From the NCBI GenBank assembly GCA_963205275.1, contig CAUJIH010000042.1, positions 1 through 64,000 on the forward strand: a DNA stretch of 64,000 nucleotides, written 5' to 3'. The notes under the pieces are model-generated. The model saw nothing but the letters and a program-made list of their open reading frames with translations. It searched no databases and was not told where the DNA came from. The DNA is from Verrucomicrobiota bacterium (GTDB taxonomy: Bacteria; Verrucomicrobiota; Verrucomicrobiia; Verrucomicrobiales; DEV007). How positions within the stretch are numbered: position 1 is the stretch's first letter; each line of letters opens with the position of its first letter. A program made the translations under genes and the position numbers. Of this stretch, positions 62,019 to 64,000 are shown piece by piece.

Positions 62019-63242
62019 TCACTCCGGTAGAGCGAACTCTAAGATCAGTTCCTTCCGTTTCTCCTGGATTGGCTTCACGGATTCTGGTGTAACGCCCGAT
62101 CCTCCCAGCATGACGATTACTAGCTTAGGCAAGCCTTCCACCACGCTGATATCATTCACCTTTCCACATTTCATCAGATTTAACTGGACGAGATTTTGTA
62201 GCCCGGACAGCGCAGATACATCAGTCAACTCAGTGCAGCCGCTCAGATCGAGCTGTTCCAGTCCGACCGCTGCTTCAATTCCCGACAGGGAAACAAGTTT
62301 CGGACAATTCGTGAATCCCGCATATTGAGAAAGCCCCGAAGGAATTCCCTGAAGCGACACGAGATTCGGACAATTATCGAGATGAAGTTCTCGGAGAGTG
62401 GAGAGCTGCGTCAAAGGTTCCAGTGAGCGGATTCCCTCCTGTCCCCCCATACGCAACACCCGCAGCGCGGGCAGAGACGCGACTTCCGAAAGGTTGACCA
62501 CTCCGACATTTTGCAAATCCAGCACCACCAGCTTCGACAGAGACCCCATGCGTGGCAGTTTCTTCAGACCCTTGGCATTGCTCAAATTCAGGTCCGTAAG
62601 ATCACTCACCTGCGCCAGTCCGATCAGCTCCTCCAGTTTCTCACTTTCATCTAGGGATAATTGTTGAAGCGAGGGAAATGCCGACACATCCAGCTTTTCT
62701 AATGACTGACAGCGACTTAAATAGAGGTTCTTTAATTCTGGCAGATTGTCCGTCTCGAGCGAGCGTACACTGTGACATCCGCTGAGATCGAGGGTCACTA
62801 GGCTCGCTAGATCGCGAATCCCCTTCGTGTCGGATAGAGCAGCACTCTCGGTAAAAATCAGCTCACGCAACTCCGGTAGCCCTGATACTCCCTCGGCAGA
62901 AATCAACGCTGGGCAGTCGAAGGCTCTGAGAGAGCGGAGCCCCGACATGCGATTGGCTCCAGCTAGGGTCTTCAGATGAGGCGCTCCCGTCAGGTCGAGA
63001 GTGGTCAGCTTCCCAATCCGCAGAGCGAGAGTCGCCAGAGTCTCCAGATCTTCGATCAAGGGACTCGAGCATCCGATGTAAAACTCATCACCAGCATCAC
63101 CTTCAGAGAAATAAACCTGCGCTCCGTAGCGTCCCTCCAATTCTGTAATGGCGGCCTGCCGATGATGACTTTTCCACAGCACCATGATTACGATCACGGC
63201 GATGATCGCGAAGAGCAGAGCGAAAAGGCGAGCCAGCTTCAT
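62019..63242 (-). CDS. membrane-anchored leucine-rich-repeat protein
   Basis: A ~407-residue protein. An N-terminal membrane anchor (LARLFALLFAIIAVIVIMVL) is followed by about a dozen or more tandem LRRs of ~21-24 residues with the pattern L..L..LDLSGC..L..L, for example LASLVTLDLSGCHSVRSLET and LPALRVLRMGGQEGIRSLEP. Such arrays form curved solenoids for protein binding. The repeats begin after a short globular segment (AQVYFSEGDAGDEFYIG). ATG 63242 follows the family layout better than TTG 63272. It lies downstream of the MoxR gene on the same strand. Confidence 0.82.
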   Translation of the reverse strand: MKLARLFALLFAIIAVIVIMVLWKSHHRQAAITELEGRYGAQVYFSEGDAGDEFYIGCSSPLIEDLETLATLALRIGKLTTLDLTGAPHLKTLAGANRMSGLRSLRAFDCPALISAEGVSGLPELRELIFTESAALSDTKGIRDLASLVTLDLSGCHSVRSLETDNLPELKNLYLSRCQSLEKLDVSAFPSLQQLSLDESEKLEELIGLAQVSDLTDLNLSNAKGLKKLPRMGSLSKLVVLDLQNVGVVNLSEVASLPALRVLRMGGQEGIRSLEPLTQLSTLRELHLDNCPNLVSLQGIPSGLSQYAGFTNCPKLVSLSGIEAAVGLEQLDLSGCTELTDVSALSGLQNLVQLNLMKCGKVNDISVVEGLPKLVIVMLGGSGVTPESVKPIQEKRKELILEFALPE

Positions 63243-63318
63243 GGACGAATCGATCTCACGCAGAGAACGCAAGACATTCTACCTGATCTAGAGCACTCGC
63301 GCCATAAGTGATTTTTGA

Positions 63319-64000
63319 TCAGGGTACCGGAACTCGCTCCAGAATCGATGCGATGATCGCATCGCTGCTGATCTCCTCAGCCTCGGCTTCATAACTCAAC
63401 AGAATCCGATGGCGAAGCACATCATAGGCCAGGTCTTTCACGTCCTGCGGCACGACAAAACTGCGACCTTTCAGATACGCTGTCGCCTTCGCCGCCAGAG
63501 CCAGATTGATCGAACCACGAGGCGAGGCTCCCGCCCTTACGAGCGGGGCGAGTCCAGGGTCAACGGTACCGGGAACCCGAGTCGCATGAACCAAGCGCAC
63601 GATATAATCCCGCACACCTTCGTCGATATGGATATAGTTCACCAATTCACGACTTGTGATCACGGTTTGGGGATCGATGATCGCCTGCACTCCAAGTTTC
63701 GCAGCAGAAGTCGCCATGCGATCCAATACGACCCTCTCCTCGGCGGGAGTGGGGTAATCGACGATCACTTTGAACAGAAAGCGGTCGAGTTGAGCTTCGG
63801 GCAACTGATAGGTGCCCTCCTGATCGATGGGATTCTGCGTGGCCAGCACGAGGAAGGGATCAGGCAGTCGATAGGTCGTGTCACCGATTGTCACTTGTCG
63901 CTCCTGCATCGCTTCCAGCAAGGCGCTCTGCACCTTGGCCGGTGCGCGGTTGATCTCATCTGCCAACACCAGATTCGCGAACACTGGCCCCAGTTTGGGG
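63319..64000 (-). CDS. MoxR-family AAA+ ATPase (partial, 5' end beyond the window)
   Basis: The frame stays open to the window edge, and the codons past position 63984 read PKLGPV before [14 protein letters not shown], so the start lies outside. Walker B is [11 protein letters not shown], sensor 1 is [20 protein letters not shown] and the arginine-finger region is LDRFLFKV. The C-terminal lid ([20 protein letters not shown]) is complete, ending at 63319. MoxR ATPases act as chaperones for VWA-domain partners, usually encoded downstream as DUF58 and VWA proteins. Here the gene downstream is the LRR protein. Confidence 0.93.
   Translation of the reverse strand, partial: PKLGPVFANLVLADEINRAPAKVQSALLEAMQERQVTIGDTTYRLPDPFLVLATQNPIDQEGTYQLPEAQLDRFLFKVIVDYPTPAEERVVLDRMATSAAKLGVQAIIDPQTVITSRELVNYIHIDEGVRDYIVRLVHATRVPGTVDPGLAPLVRAGASPRGSINLALAAKATAYLKGRSFVVPQDVKDLAYDVLRHRILLSYEAEAEEISSDAIIASILERVPVP

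Noticed and set aside
1-64000. CRISPR arrays, prophage or intact insertion sequences
   Set aside because: No regularly spaced repeats, phage structural genes or complete transposases were seen on either strand.

Overview
The window is a 64 kb piece of a bacterial chromosome. Most likely it comes from a free-living, probably marine or aquatic member of the Verrucomicrobiota (Planctomycetota-Verrucomicrobiota-Chlamydiota group). That placement is inferred from gene content, not from a marker tree. The content includes two secreted formylglycine sulfatases, a pectate-lyase-fold protein with a C-terminal SHD1-like domain, Tat-exported Gfo/Idh/MocA and BNR-propeller proteins, a zinc-ribbon/DUF4190 protein and a fused SpmA-SpmB protein. 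Base composition looks mixed, slightly GC-rich. Most start codons have no recognisable Shine-Dalgarno sequence. Core genes are ordinary: acnA, pth, rpsF, ftsK, ffh, aroK, tsaC/sua5, ilvA, metY and the RNase P RNA gene rnpB.

Layout. 0-4 kb: a gene tail, an AT-rich stretch, a two-component pair (membrane histidine kinase plus a response regulator carrying its own degenerate kinase module) and a sulfotransferase-like gene. 4-6.2 kb: a reverse-strand type II restriction-modification pair (PD-(D/E)XK-like nuclease and C5-cytosine methyltransferase). 6.4-18 kb: amino-acid and central metabolism (ilvA, metY, acnA) with a peroxiredoxin, an orphan ECF sigma factor and secreted proteins. 18-20.9 kb: a sulfatase, then a gene-poor repeat island with a hicBA toxin-antitoxin pair and a short relic of an integron-integrase-type tyrosine recombinase. 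20.9-31 kb: ABC-F ATPase, pth, rpsF, a small metal-binding-type secreted protein, SpmAB, a secreted triple-RidA protein, a RodZ-like protein and ftsK. 31-36 kb: oxidoreductase, BI-1 protein, TrmH methyltransferase, DUF533 protein and an FRG-domain protein that diverges from a winged-helix-like gene across an AT-rich intergenic region full of palindromes. 37-46 kb: small metabolic genes, rnpB, an outer-membrane TolC-like lipoprotein, aroK, tsaC and hydrolases. 46-51 kb: a reverse-strand run (GNAT, TldD, an internally deleted acyltransferase relic, DUF4190, J-domain protein). 51-64 kb: CocE-type hydrolase, a second sulfatase, a large uncharacterised secreted protein, an AraC-HTH/AlkA fusion, hemolysin III, polysaccharide deacetylase, ffh, a second copy of the dispersed repeat, an LRR protein and a truncated MoxR ATPase.

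The observations most worth following are these: (1) an ungapped 89-nt element shared between the hicBA island and the end of ffh, with associated GGGACA-type short motifs; (2) the FRG/winged-helix divergent pair with perfect inverted repeats around both promoters; (3) a fused relic of an HGSNAT-like membrane acyltransferase whose first and last ~30 residues survive in one frame; (4) a possible switching RNA leader upstream of metY. No tRNA, rRNA gene, CRISPR array, intact transposase or prophage was seen.
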